A stretch of DNA of 64,000 nucleotides from Mesorhizobium huakuii (lineage in GTDB: Bacteria; Pseudomonadota; Alphaproteobacteria; Rhizobiales; Rhizobiaceae). The notes beneath the pieces were generated by a model, which did not search any database, had not been told where the DNA came from, and saw only the letters and a program-made list of their open reading frames with translations. Location: positions 62,001-126,000 of the forward strand of contig NZ_BSNY01000027.1 in the NCBI RefSeq assembly GCF_030160235.1, written 5' to 3'. Position 1 is the stretch's first letter. Each line of letters begins with the position of its first letter. The position numbers and the translations under genes were made by a program. Positions 16,092-25,623 of the stretch are shown in pieces.

Positions 16092-17120
16092 ATGCGCGCA
16101 TTGCAACTTATCGAGGACCGCCGTCTTGAGACGGTGGACCTGCCGCCGCCCCCGCCACCCGCACTCGGCGAAGTCACGCTGCGCATCAAGGCGGTGGCGC
16201 TGAACCACATCGACGTCTGGGGCTGGCGCGGCATGGCCTTCGCCAAGCGCAAGCTGCCGCTGGTCGTCGGCGCCGAAGCTTCCGGTGAGGTCGAGGCCGT
16301 CGGTCCCGGCGTGTCCGGCCTGCTGCCCGGACAATTGGTGTCGATCTACGGCGCCCGCACCTGCGGCCTTTGCCGGGCCTGTCGCGAAGGTCGCGACAAT
16401 CTCTGTGAACATGTCTCCGGGGTCCACGGCTTCCATCTCGACGGTTTCGCGCAGGAGAAGATCAACCTGCCGGCGCGCCTGCTGGTCCCCGCCCCACCCG
16501 GCGTGACCGATGTCGGCGCTGCTGTCGCGCCCGTCACCTTCGGCACGGTCGAGCACATGCTGTTCGACAATGCGAGATTGCAGCCCGGCGAAACCATCCT
16601 CGTCCATGCCGGCGGCTCCGGCATCGGTTCGGCGGCGATCCAGTTGGCCAAGCGGATGGGCTGCACCATCATCACCACGGTCGGTTCCAACGACAAGATC
16701 GACAAGGCCAAGGCGCTCGGCGCCGACCATGTCATCAACTACCGCGAAGACCGCTTCGAAGGCGTCGTGCGCAAGCTGACCAAGAAGAAGGGCGTCGATG
16801 TCGTCTTCGAACATGTCGGCGCCGATACCTTTGCCGGTTCGATGCTGTGCCTGAAGCGCGGCGGCCGCCTGGTGACCTGCGGCTCGACATCAGGCGTCTC
16901 GACGCAGATCAATCTGATGCAGCTCTTCCAGCAGCAATTGAAGCTGCTCGGCTCCTTCGGCTGCCGCATGGAGAACATGGCCAACGCCATGCAGAAAATG
17001 GCGGCGGGACAGGTCGCGCCGGTCATCGACACCGAAGTCGGCTTCGACGATATCGACGCAGCACTGAAGCGCATGGAAGGCCGCGACGTCTTCGGCAAGA
17101 TCATCCTGCGCGTCGCCTGA
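16092..17120 (+). CDS. Zinc-type alcohol dehydrogenase/quinone oxidoreductase-like protein of the VLCFA operon
   Basis: A 342-residue MDR-superfamily protein. It has the GroES-like N-terminal domain with the structural zinc Cys cluster (CGLCRACREGRDNLC) and a Rossmann domain with HAGGSGIGSAAIQLAK. It corresponds in position to the adh gene of rhizobial acpXL operons, where it is thought to act in reduction during VLCFA synthesis. ATG 16092 is preferred; an in-frame start further upstream would lie inside fabF1. It is followed after 4 bp by lpxXL. The true substrate is not established by sequence. Confidence 0.88.
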   Translation: MRALQLIEDRRLETVDLPPPPPPALGEVTLRIKAVALNHIDVWGWRGMAFAKRKLPLVVGAEASGEVEAVGPGVSGLLPGQLVSIYGARTCGLCRACREGRDNLCEHVSGVHGFHLDGFAQEKINLPARLLVPAPPGVTDVGAAVAPVTFGTVEHMLFDNARLQPGETILVHAGGSGIGSAAIQLAKRMGCTIITTVGSNDKIDKAKALGADHVINYREDRFEGVVRKLTKKKGVDVVFEHVGADTFAGSMLCLKRGGRLVTCGSTSGVSTQINLMQLFQQQLKLLGSFGCRMENMANAMQKMAAGQVAPVIDTEVGFDDIDAALKRMEGRDVFGKIILRVA

Positions 17121-17124
17121 GGCC

Positions 17125-18120
17125 TTGACTTCGGTGCTCAAGAAGTTTCGCCGCGATCTCAGGTTTCGCTATGGCAGGCAGCTGCGCCAGCTGAACTACT
17201 GGCTGGTTGCCCGCGCCGCGATGATCATCATCTCGCTGCTGCGCCTGCTGCCGGTTGACAGCGCGCTGAATTTCGCCGACCGCGTCGCGCGCTTCATTGG
17301 TCCGAAGGTCGGACGCCACCAGGTCGCCATCGACAATCTGCGCAAGGCCTATCCGGAAAAGACCGAGGGCGAAATCCAGGCCATCGCCTCCGATATGTGG
17401 GGCAACATGGCCCGCCTTGCCGCCGAATACATCTTCCTCGACGCCCTGTTCGATTATGACCCCGCCGCCAGCAAGCCCGGCCGCGTCGAGGTCAAGGGAA
17501 TAGAGCATTTCGTCGAGATCGCCGCAGAGAAGCAGCCGCACATCGTCTTCACCGGCCATCTCGGCAATTTCGAGCTGCTGCCGGTGGCGGCGGCGACCTT
17601 CGGCATGAACATCACGGCGCTGTTTCGCCCGCCCAACAACCCCTACCTTGCCGATTACATCCTTTCGACGCGGCGCTCGACCATGGGGGCGCTGCTGCCG
17701 TCGATGGCCGGCGCCTCATTCGCATTGGCCGGAGTGCTGGAAAACGGCGGCAATATCGGCGTTCTCGTCGACCAGAAATTCTCCAACGGCCTCGACACGA
17801 CCTTCTTCGGCCGCCCCTGCCAGAGCAACCGTGTGCTCGGCACGCTTGCCCGTCACTATGATTGCGACGTCTACCCGGCGCGTTGCATCAGATTGCCCGG
17901 AAACCGCTTCCGTCTCGAGATCGAGGACAGGCTGGTCCTGCCGCGCACCGCCGACGGGAGCGTCGACGTCCACGCCACCACCCAGATGCTGAACGACGTG
18001 GTCGAGCGCTGGGTGCGTGAGGATCCCGGCCAGTGGATGTGGTTCCACAAAAGGTGGGAGATCAGCAACTGGCGGCGCAAAAAGCAGCCGAAGGCAAAGG
18101 CTCCGGCCACGAACAGCTGA
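17125..18120 (+). CDS. lpxXL: Lipid A VLCFA acyltransferase LpxXL
   Basis: A 331-residue LpxL/HtrB-family acyltransferase with an N-terminal hydrophobic anchor (about residues 25-43) and the catalytic H-x4-E motif GHLGNFE (His145, Glu150). LpxXL transfers the C28 hydroxy-acyl chain from AcpXL to Kdo2-lipid IVA at the inner membrane. It starts at TTG 17125 only 4 bp after the dehydrogenase stop, consistent with the last gene of the operon. The C-terminal motif VREDPGQWMWFHKRW is typical of the family. Confidence 0.93.
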   Translation: MTSVLKKFRRDLRFRYGRQLRQLNYWLVARAAMIIISLLRLLPVDSALNFADRVARFIGPKVGRHQVAIDNLRKAYPEKTEGEIQAIASDMWGNMARLAAEYIFLDALFDYDPAASKPGRVEVKGIEHFVEIAAEKQPHIVFTGHLGNFELLPVAAATFGMNITALFRPPNNPYLADYILSTRRSTMGALLPSMAGASFALAGVLENGGNIGVLVDQKFSNGLDTTFFGRPCQSNRVLGTLARHYDCDVYPARCIRLPGNRFRLEIEDRLVLPRTADGSVDVHATTQMLNDVVERWVREDPGQWMWFHKRWEISNWRRKKQPKAKAPATNS

Positions 18121-18270
18121 CCATCTCCCTGAAGTGTTTGGCGCCAGCCATTTCCGGTGCCGATAGGCCTGCGATCCAGACATTCGTAACCTTGCTGGTC
18201 AGGGAATCTTAAACGACCAAGGAGCACATACCCCGGGAGATGTTCATCGACTGGGATGGAGCCCCGTGGC

Positions 18271-19098
18271 ATGACGAATATCGAAATGCCGGATCGGGAT
18301 CGCCTCGAAGACCGATCCTTCGGCCGTCTTGGCCGGGCATGGTCCCATCTCCGTCGGCATGGCCTGCTGGAGCCGATAAGGCTCGTCCGTCGGCATGGCC
18401 TCGGCGCAAGCCTTGGCTTCGTCCGGCGCAACATCAGGCATATGCTCGCCGACCGTCTCGCCCGGAAATGGGATCGCCGGCACGGCGTCGATACGGCCGG
18501 TTCGATCCAGCTCAGCGGCCTCGATGTCGTCGGCCCGCACCGTGCCATGGGCAATGAAGCCGTCTGCACGTCGCCCAGAACCTTCGACTTCATCATGAAG
18601 TCGCTGCCCCGCGATCTCCAAAACCATACGTTCATCGACATCGGCTCCGGGAAGTCGCGAACACTGCTGCTGGCCTCGCAATATCCATTCGCCGAGATCA
18701 TCGGCGTGGAGTTCGCACGCGAACTGGTGGACATCGCCCGGAGCAACATCGGGCGTTTCCGGGATCCGTCGCGGAAATGCCGGGCGCTCAGCGTCGTCGA
18801 GGCCGATGCGGCGGCCTACGATTTTCCCGAAATGCCCCTGGTTGTCTATTTCTACAATCCCTTCTCGAAAGCCGTCTTCGATATCGTCCTGAAGAACCTC
18901 GTGTCGTCGCTCGAACGGTGCCCGCGGGATTGCTTCATCGTCTATGGCAGTTCGAGCCACCGCGCGATCGATTGGGCAAGGCCCGCCATTCGCGAGACTG
19001 GTATTTTCCAGGAATTGACCGTGCCGGTCATGCCCGGCTTCCTCGATGCGGTCCGCACCATCGACTATGCGGTCTTCCAGGTTCACGCCGCGGCATAA
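18271..19098 (+). CDS. Class I SAM-dependent methyltransferase-like protein
   Basis: A protein of about 275 residues with a Rossmann methyltransferase core in the middle: motif I FIDIGSGKSRTLLLAS, an acidic residue after strand 2 (VEFARELVDIA), and motif IV-like LVVYFYNPFSK. The N-terminal 85 residues are arginine-rich and helical, without a clear domain. Substrate unknown. The start is uncertain (18256 or 18271). It converges with the flavin oxidoreductase gene and overlaps its 3' end by 16 bp. About 150 bp separate it from lpxXL, so it may or may not be in that operon. Confidence 0.75.
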   Translation: MTNIEMPDRDRLEDRSFGRLGRAWSHLRRHGLLEPIRLVRRHGLGASLGFVRRNIRHMLADRLARKWDRRHGVDTAGSIQLSGLDVVGPHRAMGNEAVCTSPRTFDFIMKSLPRDLQNHTFIDIGSGKSRTLLLASQYPFAEIIGVEFARELVDIARSNIGRFRDPSRKCRALSVVEADAAAYDFPEMPLVVYFYNPFSKAVFDIVLKNLVSSLERCPRDCFIVYGSSSHRAIDWARPAIRETGIFQELTVPVMPGFLDAVRTIDYAVFQVHAAA

Positions 19099-20300
19099 CG
19101 TCCGTCTCTGGCTCTTTGAATGAAGCGGGCGACAGTGCGCGCTGCAAACGGCGTGCCGGCGGTGAACCGCATCAGCGGGCCGAAACTGCCCACCGCGCTT
19201 GCGCCGACGAAATGCAGGCCGGGAATGCTGGATTCGAACCCGGCGGAAAGCAGCGGCAACCCCTCCCGGCGGACAATCGCGGCAAGCATGGCGGGCGCGA
19301 ACAGACCGAGCCTGGCGATATCGATCCGGTAACCCGTGCCCAGCAGGACGTGATCGAAGGTGGCGGCGTCCTTCTCGAACCGCAGTTCGATGCCATTGCC
19401 CTTCGCGGATGCGCTGATGATCCTGCTGCCCGCCCTGATCTCTATCCCGTCGAAATCCGGCTTCAGCCAGCCCGTCGCACCGGCGCCGAGGCTGCGCCTG
19501 TTGAGCCCGGCCCGGGCCGGCTCCGGGAACCGGTGCACGAAGCCTGGGACTTCGACCAGCCAGGAAATCGGGAACGGCCCGACCCTGGACGGCGATGCCA
19601 GCCGCTCCGACAGGAAGTCGCGCAAGCTCCAGCTCTGCTTTCCCGACAGCGCCCGATAGCCCAGCCAATGGATGTCGCCATGGCAGATGAGCTCGACTTC
19701 GGCCCCGCTGCGTTTGAGCAGCACGGCGGATTCGCAGGCGCTTTGCCCACGCCCGATGACGGCGACGCGCTTGCCGCGGAAGGCCTCATAGCCAGTATGC
19801 TCGCTGGCATGGCTGACCAGTTCGCGAGGGATTCCATCGAACACGGCGGGGATCAGCTGCTGGTTCATCAGGCCGGTGGCAACGACGACGCGACGCGCCT
19901 TCACGGCATCGCCATCGGCCAGTGCCAGACGAAATCCGCCATTCGCCTTCTCGACGCGGTCCACCTTGCGCGTATCCAGATCCGGAACCGCCTGGGCCTG
20001 GATCCACAATCCATAGTCGACGAAGTTTTCGAGCAGCAGTGGTTCTCGGGGCGAGATTCCAAGGACCTTTGCATAGGAATCGAGCGAGAGCGGACCTTTG
20101 GTGTGGCCGATATAGGTCGCGTGCCAGGGCGAGCGCAGCCTCATGCCTCTCGGCATATGGTCACGCCAGAACGACATCGCGCCGCCGAGGGTGAGCGTAT
20201 CGACACCTGATCCCTTGAGGGCGGAAGCGACGGCCAGCCCGAATGGACCGGCACCGATGACGGCCACCTCGCTGTCAGTCCTGGGCGTGAAAACGGTCAT
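19083..20300 (-). CDS. FAD/NAD(P)-binding oxidoreductase
   Basis: A 405-residue flavoprotein with an N-terminal FAD dinucleotide fold (VAVIGAGPFGLAVASAL) and a second NAD(P)-binding fold (KRVAVIGRGQSACESAVLL). The SFWRDHMPRGMRLRSPWHATYIG region resembles the segment after the first fold in flavin-dependent monooxygenases such as N-hydroxylating or Baeyer-Villiger types. No signal peptide. It starts 2 bp after the stop of the ATP-grasp gene, so the two are co-transcribed. The pair suggests a small pathway in which an amino or carboxyl compound is ligated and oxidised; the product is unknown. Confidence 0.78.
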   Translation of the reverse strand: MTVFTPRTDSEVAVIGAGPFGLAVASALKGSGVDTLTLGGAMSFWRDHMPRGMRLRSPWHATYIGHTKGPLSLDSYAKVLGISPREPLLLENFVDYGLWIQAQAVPDLDTRKVDRVEKANGGFRLALADGDAVKARRVVVATGLMNQQLIPAVFDGIPRELVSHASEHTGYEAFRGKRVAVIGRGQSACESAVLLKRSGAEVELICHGDIHWLGYRALSGKQSWSLRDFLSERLASPSRVGPFPISWLVEVPGFVHRFPEPARAGLNRRSLGAGATGWLKPDFDGIEIRAGSRIISASAKGNGIELRFEKDAATFDHVLLGTGYRIDIARLGLFAPAMLAAIVRREGLPLLSAGFESSIPGLHFVGASAVGSFGPLMRFTAGTPFAARTVARFIQRARDGRYAAA

Positions 20301-20301
20301 G

Positions 20302-21585
20302 TCAGCGGTCTCGCCTGTCTGGTTCTGCAGCCGTGGAACTCACTCCGTCACGCCGCCGTCCTAAACATTTCCCGGTTAAGATTGCGGAAAATATCCGTCG
20401 CGTCAGCACTCTCCAGGCCGTCAACGGCACGTCGATCAGGCCCGGCATCGGGTCATTCGCCTGGAATGTCGCCCATGCCCGTACTTCTGCGAATGAGCCG
20501 AAATATGCGCCTTTTGCCAACCGGCCGCTCGAGATCAGCCGGCCGGCCGCCACAATGTCCCGGACCAGGTACATCCAGGACGTGTTTGGGCGCGCTGACG
20601 CTGCCTTTACCGTCTGGCCCGATCTGATCGCCCAAAGCATGGCGCCGAGGTCGACGCCGGCGGCAGCGCCCAGCCCAAACCATGTCCAGGGCCGTGGATT
20701 GACGTCGAGCACCTTCATCGAGCCATCGCGCGCATCGCGCTTGAATTCGACCTCCACCAGTCCGTGATGCGCGATCGATCCAAGCAGCCGGCGCGCGGCG
20801 TCGATCAATCGCGGTTCGTCGACCACCTCGACGAAGGTGCTGGTGTAGCCGAAATCGACCGGATATTGCCGCGCACGGCGGGCGGTGAACTCCGCCACCG
20901 GCGCGCCCTCATTCCAGAGCGCCGCGTAGGAGAACTGGCCCTCGCCTCCACCCGGTATCATCTCCTGGACGACGACATTCTCGCTGCCGATCTCTTCAGC
21001 AGCCCAGGTGTAGGCTGTCAAAAACGATGGCTGGTCATTGGCGAGAACCGCCTTGGCGCGCGCAAAACGGCTGCGCCCGCCCATATTCGGCTTCAGGATC
21101 ACGGGAAAGCGAAGTTCTGCTGCCTTTGCCTGCTCGAGCGAGGTGATCCCATAGGTCAGCGGAACGGCAAGCCCCAATTCGCCTGCCCGGCGATACAGCA
21201 GCGGCTTTTCACAGACCCATTTCAGTTGCTCCCAAGGCGGCAGCACCACGTCGAATACGGCGGACAGCTGGTCAATCGATTGCGATACGAAGCGAACTTC
21301 AGGATCGCCGCCGGCGATCAATAGAAAGCCCCCCAACCCGTGAACCCTGGCCAGATCGAGCAGGAAAGCGATGGCGCCACTGCCGTCGGGGCCGGGCCAC
21401 GTCATTGTCCGCTGGGCGTATCGCGAAAAGCTGGGCAACGGGGTGTCGTTGCTCACCAGCCAGACAGGCACTTTCTGGGCACCGAAGCTTCTGGCCAGCG
21501 CCAGCGTCCCGTGCGCCCCGCCAAGAATGACCACCCCGGCGGGTCGACTGGGAAGTCGATCGTCCATCTGTGGCTGGGGATGCAT
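20302..21585 (-). CDS. ATP-grasp family ligase-like protein
   Basis: A 427-residue protein with the ATP-grasp layout: N-terminal pre-ATP fold (VVILGGAHGTLALARSFG), the nucleotide-binding lysine region LRFPVILKPNMGGRSRFARAK, and the metal-binding LVEVEFKRDARDGSMKVLDVNPRPW. Such proteins couple a carboxylate to an amine or thiol through an acyl phosphate. Similar carbamoyl-phosphate-synthase-like or D-aspartate-type ligases occur in polysaccharide and peptide modification loci. The C-terminal 80 residues are less typical and may contact membrane or partner. It is co-transcribed with the downstream oxidoreductase. About 265 bp upstream to the next gene hold no gene. Confidence 0.75.
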   Translation of the reverse strand: MHPQPQMDDRLPSRPAGVVILGGAHGTLALARSFGAQKVPVWLVSNDTPLPSFSRYAQRTMTWPGPDGSGAIAFLLDLARVHGLGGFLLIAGGDPEVRFVSQSIDQLSAVFDVVLPPWEQLKWVCEKPLLYRRAGELGLAVPLTYGITSLEQAKAAELRFPVILKPNMGGRSRFARAKAVLANDQPSFLTAYTWAAEEIGSENVVVQEMIPGGGEGQFSYAALWNEGAPVAEFTARRARQYPVDFGYTSTFVEVVDEPRLIDAARRLLGSIAHHGLVEVEFKRDARDGSMKVLDVNPRPWTWFGLGAAAGVDLGAMLWAIRSGQTVKAASARPNTSWMYLVRDIVAAGRLISSGRLAKGAYFGSFAEVRAWATFQANDPMPGLIDVPLTAWRVLTRRIFSAILTGKCLGRRRDGVSSTAAEPDRRDR

Positions 21586-21812
21586 CTGTCAATTCCAGCA
21601 AACGGCACGCTATGGCAAGCTTCCCGGCGAACCGATTGATCAGCCGGCAATATTTAAGCTATTCCTAATGGTTCAAAATGCCCGATACTGCCGATTGTCC
21701 TCAGTCGGACATTGGCATGGAAAGCACACACCTTGGCCCCCGGCAATAGCCGTCCACCTCGGAACAGGGTAAACCTTGGCCGATTGTTGTTGCCGTCAGT
21801 AGAAAGTCTCGC

Positions 21813-21829
21813 GCCGGGCTCCGCCCGGC
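21813..21829 (-). terminator. GC-rich hairpin downstream of the L,D-transpeptidase gene
   Basis: A perfect 7 bp inverted repeat (GCCGGGC/GCCCGGC, 3-nt loop) 22 bp past the stop of the leftward transpeptidase gene. On the minus strand only a weak T-rich stretch follows, so termination strength is doubtful. Confidence 0.4.
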
Positions 21830-21850
21830 AACGAGAATTCGCGCGTGCTG

Positions 21851-22282
21851 CTAGTTCGTCACGACAATGCGCGTGTTGCCGAAGCCCACTTCCCGCACCA
21901 TGGAATAGAAGGTCGCGGCATTGGCCGTGTGCAGCCGCACGCAGCCATGCGAGGCTGGACGGCCGAGTTGCCTGACCGCGCCCGTCCCATGGATGGCATA
22001 GCCGCCATGGAAGAACACGGAATAAGGCATCGGCGACATATCGTATTTGCGCGAATACCACATCCGTGCGGTCCGCTGTGGCCGATACGTGCCACGCGGT
22101 GTGAAATAACCCGGACGGGCAGTCGAAACGACCCAGCGATAAACCTCCGACCCGTACCGCACCGTCATTGTCTGTGACGACACGTCGATATTTGCTTCCA
22201 ACATCGCCGCGTAACTTGCGGACGGCGTACCAAACAGCGCGGTTGCCAACATCGTCGCTGCTACGAGAAAGAACTTCTTCAT
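21851..22282 (-). CDS. Secreted L,D-transpeptidase (YkuD domain)
   Basis: A 143-residue protein with a signal peptide (MKKFFLVAATMLATALFGTPSASYA) and a YkuD catalytic domain. The active-site motif is SHGCVRLHTANA with Cys114 and His112, and the second conserved His is in YAIHGTGA (His98). Such enzymes form 3-3 crosslinks in peptidoglycan or attach lipoproteins/OMPs to it in the periplasm, which is especially common in Rhizobiales. The ATG at 22282 follows AAAGGGG. It is the minimal single-domain form, without LysM or peptidoglycan-binding domains. The upstream 220 bp shared with the divergent M20 gene hold the promoters. Confidence 0.92.
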   Translation of the reverse strand: MKKFFLVAATMLATALFGTPSASYAAMLEANIDVSSQTMTVRYGSEVYRWVVSTARPGYFTPRGTYRPQRTARMWYSRKYDMSPMPYSVFFHGGYAIHGTGAVRQLGRPASHGCVRLHTANAATFYSMVREVGFGNTRIVVTN

Positions 22283-22502
22283 GCGATCAAACCCCTTTGA
22301 TTGCCCCTTGCATGCTTGCCATCACGTTGTTTTTCACCTTTTTAATGGCAGTGAACAAATAGCACACACTCCTTGATCAATTCGCCAATCCAAAGCAGCG
22401 AATTTGAACGATTTCCCGCGATAGTTGCCGCAACGACACGCCGCACCGGCTTGATTGCCGGCGGGCTTGCAATGCAACGCCGTTCGTTGCTCAACTCCCC
22501 CG

Positions 22503-23780
22503 ATGAACGAGCGACTCCTCCAAGCAATCGATGACAGGCGCGACGACGTCGTCGCACTGACCGCCGAGCTGATCCGTTTCCCGACCATCAATCCGCCTGG
22601 CGAAGCCTATCGGCCATGTGCGGAATTTGTCGGCGCGCGGCTGAGGAAGCGTGGTTTTGAAACCGAGTTCATCCGCGCCGAAGGCACGCCGGGCGACACC
22701 GACCGCTACCCGCGCGTCAATGTCGTGGCCCGTTTCGACGGCCGGTCTCCCGGCGCCTGTGTCCACTTCAACTCGCATATCGACGTGGTCGAGGCCGGCG
22801 ACGGCTGGACCGTCGATCCCTTTGCCGGCATCGTCAGGGACGGCAGGGTCTATGGGCGCGGCGCCTGCGACATGAAGGGCGGGTTGGCCGCGTCGATCAT
22901 CGCCGCCGAAGCCTTCATGGAGATCTATCCCGACTTTCCCGGCGCCATCGAAATATCGGGCACCGTCGACGAGGAGTCCGGCGGCTTTGGCGGTGTCGCC
23001 CATCTGGCCGGCCTCGGCTATTTCTCGAAACCCAGGGTCGACCACGTCATCATTCCCGAGCCATTGAACAAGGACCGCATCTGCCTTGGCCATCGCGGCG
23101 TCTGGTGGGCCGAGATCGAAACCAAGGGCGAGATCGCGCATGGCTCGATGCCGTTTCTCGGCGACAATGCGGTGCGCCATATGGGCGCCGTTCTGCAGGC
23201 TTTCGAGGACGAACTGTTCCCGGCGCTCGACCGCAAGATGACGCGCATGCCGGTCGTGCCCGAAGGCGCCAGACGCTCGACCATGAACATCAATTCCATC
23301 CATGGCGGCCAGACCGAGGATTTCCGGCCAGGCCTGCCCTCGCCCAACGTGCCCGATTCCTGCAGGCTGACCATCGACCGCCGCTTCCTGCTCGAGGAAG
23401 ACCTCGCCACGGTCAAAGCCGAAGTGACCGGCATTCTCGAGCGGCTGAAGCGCGAGCGCAAAAAGTTCGACTACGAGATACGCGACCTGATGGAAGTGCT
23501 GCCGCTGATGACCGAGCGCGACGCGCCGGTGGTCAAGGCGGTGGCGCAAGGCATCCATGCGATCTTCGACCGCGAGCCCGACTACGTCATTTCGCCGGGC
23601 ACCTACGACCAGAAGCACATTGCCCGCATCGGCCATATCTACGACTGCATCGCCTATGGGCCCGGCATCCTCGACCTCGCCCACCGGCCGGACGAATGGG
23701 TCGGCATAGAGGATATGGTGGAATCGGCCAAGGTGATGGCGATCGGTCTCAACGTGCTGCTGCGCGGCACGACCGGATGA
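22503..23780 (+). CDS. M20-family metallohydrolase (ArgE/DapE type)
   Basis: A 425-residue zinc-dependent amidohydrolase. The metal-site motifs are HFNSHIDVV, GRGACDMKGG and a TVDEESGG catalytic Glu region. The overall layout fits acetylornithine deacetylase/succinyl-diaminopimelate desuccinylase-like enzymes, but the true substrate may differ because the gene is followed, 124 bp downstream, by a peptide-type ABC transporter. A plausible role is hydrolysis of an imported N-acyl amino acid or dipeptide. Start at ATG 22503 has no strong ribosome binding site. Confidence 0.85.
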   Translation: MNERLLQAIDDRRDDVVALTAELIRFPTINPPGEAYRPCAEFVGARLRKRGFETEFIRAEGTPGDTDRYPRVNVVARFDGRSPGACVHFNSHIDVVEAGDGWTVDPFAGIVRDGRVYGRGACDMKGGLAASIIAAEAFMEIYPDFPGAIEISGTVDEESGGFGGVAHLAGLGYFSKPRVDHVIIPEPLNKDRICLGHRGVWWAEIETKGEIAHGSMPFLGDNAVRHMGAVLQAFEDELFPALDRKMTRMPVVPEGARRSTMNINSIHGGQTEDFRPGLPSPNVPDSCRLTIDRRFLLEEDLATVKAEVTGILERLKRERKKFDYEIRDLMEVLPLMTERDAPVVKAVAQGIHAIFDREPDYVISPGTYDQKHIARIGHIYDCIAYGPGILDLAHRPDEWVGIEDMVESAKVMAIGLNVLLRGTTG

Positions 23781-23904
23781 CCGGCCCGCGGCGCAAAAAC
23801 ATTTCTCCTGGCGCGGCGCGACAGCACGAAACGCAATTTACTCCCGCGCGAAATCACGCTTCTATCCCCAGGCTTGAGCATTTGAGCACATGGGGAGTTC
23901 AGCG

Positions 23905-25383
23905 ATGAAAATGTGGAAGACCCTTCTGGCCGCTGCCGTGCTGGCGGTCGCAACCGCCACGTCGGCGTTTGCCGCCCGGACCGATCTCGTCATCGGCATT
24001 CCGCTTGAACCCCCGCATCTCGACCCGACTGCGGGAGCGGCCGCGGCAATCAGGGAGGTCACCTACGCCAATGTGTTCGAGGGCCTGACCCGGATCGGCC
24101 CCAATGGCGAAGTCTTGCCGGATCTCGCCGAAAGCTGGACCATTTCCGATGACGGCAAGGTCTACACCTTCAAGCTGCACACCGGCGTGAAATTCCACGA
24201 CGGCGCCGATTTCAGCGCCGACGACGTGAAGTTCTCGCTCGACCGCGCCCGCGCGGAAAACTCCGTCAACGCGCAAAAGCAGCTTTTTGCCGCCATCGAT
24301 AAGGTCGACGTGGTCGACCCCGCCACGGTGAAGGTGACGCTCACCCACCCGCAAGGCTCGTTCCTCTACAATATGGGCTGGGGCGACGCGGTGATCGTGT
24401 CGCCGAAATCCGCCGACACCAACAAGGAAAAGCCTGTTGGCACCGGCCCGTTCAAGTTCGAGAGCTGGGCCAAGGGCTCGTCGATCACCCTGCTGAAATC
24501 AGCTCACTACTGGGGCGCTCCTGTCTTCCTTGAAAAGGTCGAGTTCCGCATCGTTCCCGATGCCGCCGCGGCAGTGCCGGCGCTGCTTTCCGGCGACATC
24601 CAGGCCTTCCCCTTCTTCGATCCCGACAGCGTGTCCCAGGTCAAGGATGATCCGCGCTTCAAGGTGGTGGTCGGCGCGACCGAAGGCGAAACCATCCTGT
24701 CCATCAACAACAAGCAGCCGCCCTTCGACAAGCTGCAGGTGAGACAGGCGATCTCCTATGCGCTCGACCGCAAGGCGATCATCGACGGCGCCTCGGCCGG
24801 GCTCGGCCTGCCGATCGGCTCGCATATGTCGCCGGCCAACAAATACTATGTCGATCTCACCGGCCGCTATCCGCACGACGTGGCCAAGGCCAAGGAACTG
24901 CTCAAGGAAGCGGGACTGGAGAACGGCTTCAAGGCCACGTTGAAGCTGCCGCCGCCGTCCTATGCCCGGCTCGGCGGCGAGATCATCGCCTCGCAACTCC
25001 GCGACGTCGACATCAACCTCGAAATCATCCCCGTCGAGTGGGCGCAGTGGCTGGACCAGGTGTTCACCAAGAAGGACTACGACCTGACCATCGTCTCCCA
25101 TACCGAGCCGAACGACATCGATATCTATTCACGCAAGGACTACTATTTCAATTACGCCAACCCTGCCTTCAACAAGGTGATCGCCGATCTGGAGCTGACG
25201 TCCGACGAGGCCAAGCGCAAGGACCTGTACGCCCAGGCGCAAAAGATCCTGGCCGACGATGCCGTGGTCGGCTTCCTCTACGAATTGCCCAAGGTCGGGG
25301 TCTGGGACGCCAAGCTGCAAGGATTGTGGGAAAGCGCGCCGGTACCTGCCAACGACCTGACCAAGGTTAAGTGGAGCGAGTGA
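23905..25383 (+). CDS. ABC transporter substrate-binding protein, peptide/opine family 5
   Basis: A 492-residue periplasmic solute-binding protein with a signal peptide (MKMWKTLLAAAVLAVATATSAFA cut at about residue 23). The family-5 signature appears as LAESWTISDDGKVYTFKLH followed by GVKFHDGADFSADDVKFSLDR read in two parts. These proteins deliver di/oligopeptides, opines or nickel to a DppBC-type permease. The gene order SBP, permease, permease, fused ATPases supports a complete importer. GGGGAG precedes the ATG at 23905. A dispersed repeat separates it from the permease genes, which may reduce readthrough and raise SBP stoichiometry. Confidence 0.92.
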   Translation: MKMWKTLLAAAVLAVATATSAFAARTDLVIGIPLEPPHLDPTAGAAAAIREVTYANVFEGLTRIGPNGEVLPDLAESWTISDDGKVYTFKLHTGVKFHDGADFSADDVKFSLDRARAENSVNAQKQLFAAIDKVDVVDPATVKVTLTHPQGSFLYNMGWGDAVIVSPKSADTNKEKPVGTGPFKFESWAKGSSITLLKSAHYWGAPVFLEKVEFRIVPDAAAAVPALLSGDIQAFPFFDPDSVSQVKDDPRFKVVVGATEGETILSINNKQPPFDKLQVRQAISYALDRKAIIDGASAGLGLPIGSHMSPANKYYVDLTGRYPHDVAKAKELLKEAGLENGFKATLKLPPPSYARLGGEIIASQLRDVDINLEIIPVEWAQWLDQVFTKKDYDLTIVSHTEPNDIDIYSRKDYYFNYANPAFNKVIADLELTSDEAKRKDLYAQAQKILADDAVVGFLYELPKVGVWDAKLQGLWESAPVPANDLTKVKWSE

Positions 25384-25391
25384 GGTTCGTT

Positions 25392-25609
25392 TCGTAGGGC
25401 AGAGCAGGCGCGCAGCGACTGCTCTGACCCTAGGATCCATTCCGTGACTTACGAGCGCGCCCGCGGTGCACAATCTGGGAGACGTTGCGGTGAAGACAGA
25501 AAGAGGCGACGCTGGCTTTGGACCGTCGCGCTTTTCGATTTCCGTCACGGCATGGATCCTGGGGTCTCCGCGACGGAGCTTCGCTCCTGCTTCGCCCCAG
25601 GATGACGAC
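25392..25609. repeat. Dispersed intergenic repeat, copy A (two inverted arms)
   Basis: Left arm 25392-25448 ends in GGATCCATTCCGTGAC; right arm 25544-25609 begins with GTCACGGCATGGATCC and is its imperfect inverted complement. A core of about 95 bp lies between. The right arm, read on the minus strand, matches 32116-32178 at nearly every position (about 57 of 63 by eye). It occupies the gap between the substrate-binding protein and first permease genes. Confidence 0.7.
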
Positions 25610-25623
25610 GCTACCAAGTGTCC

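Noticed and set aside
25384-25617. A small gene in the gap before the DppB-type permease
   Set aside because: The gap is filled by the two inverted arms of the dispersed repeat; the short frames are consequences of the repeat.
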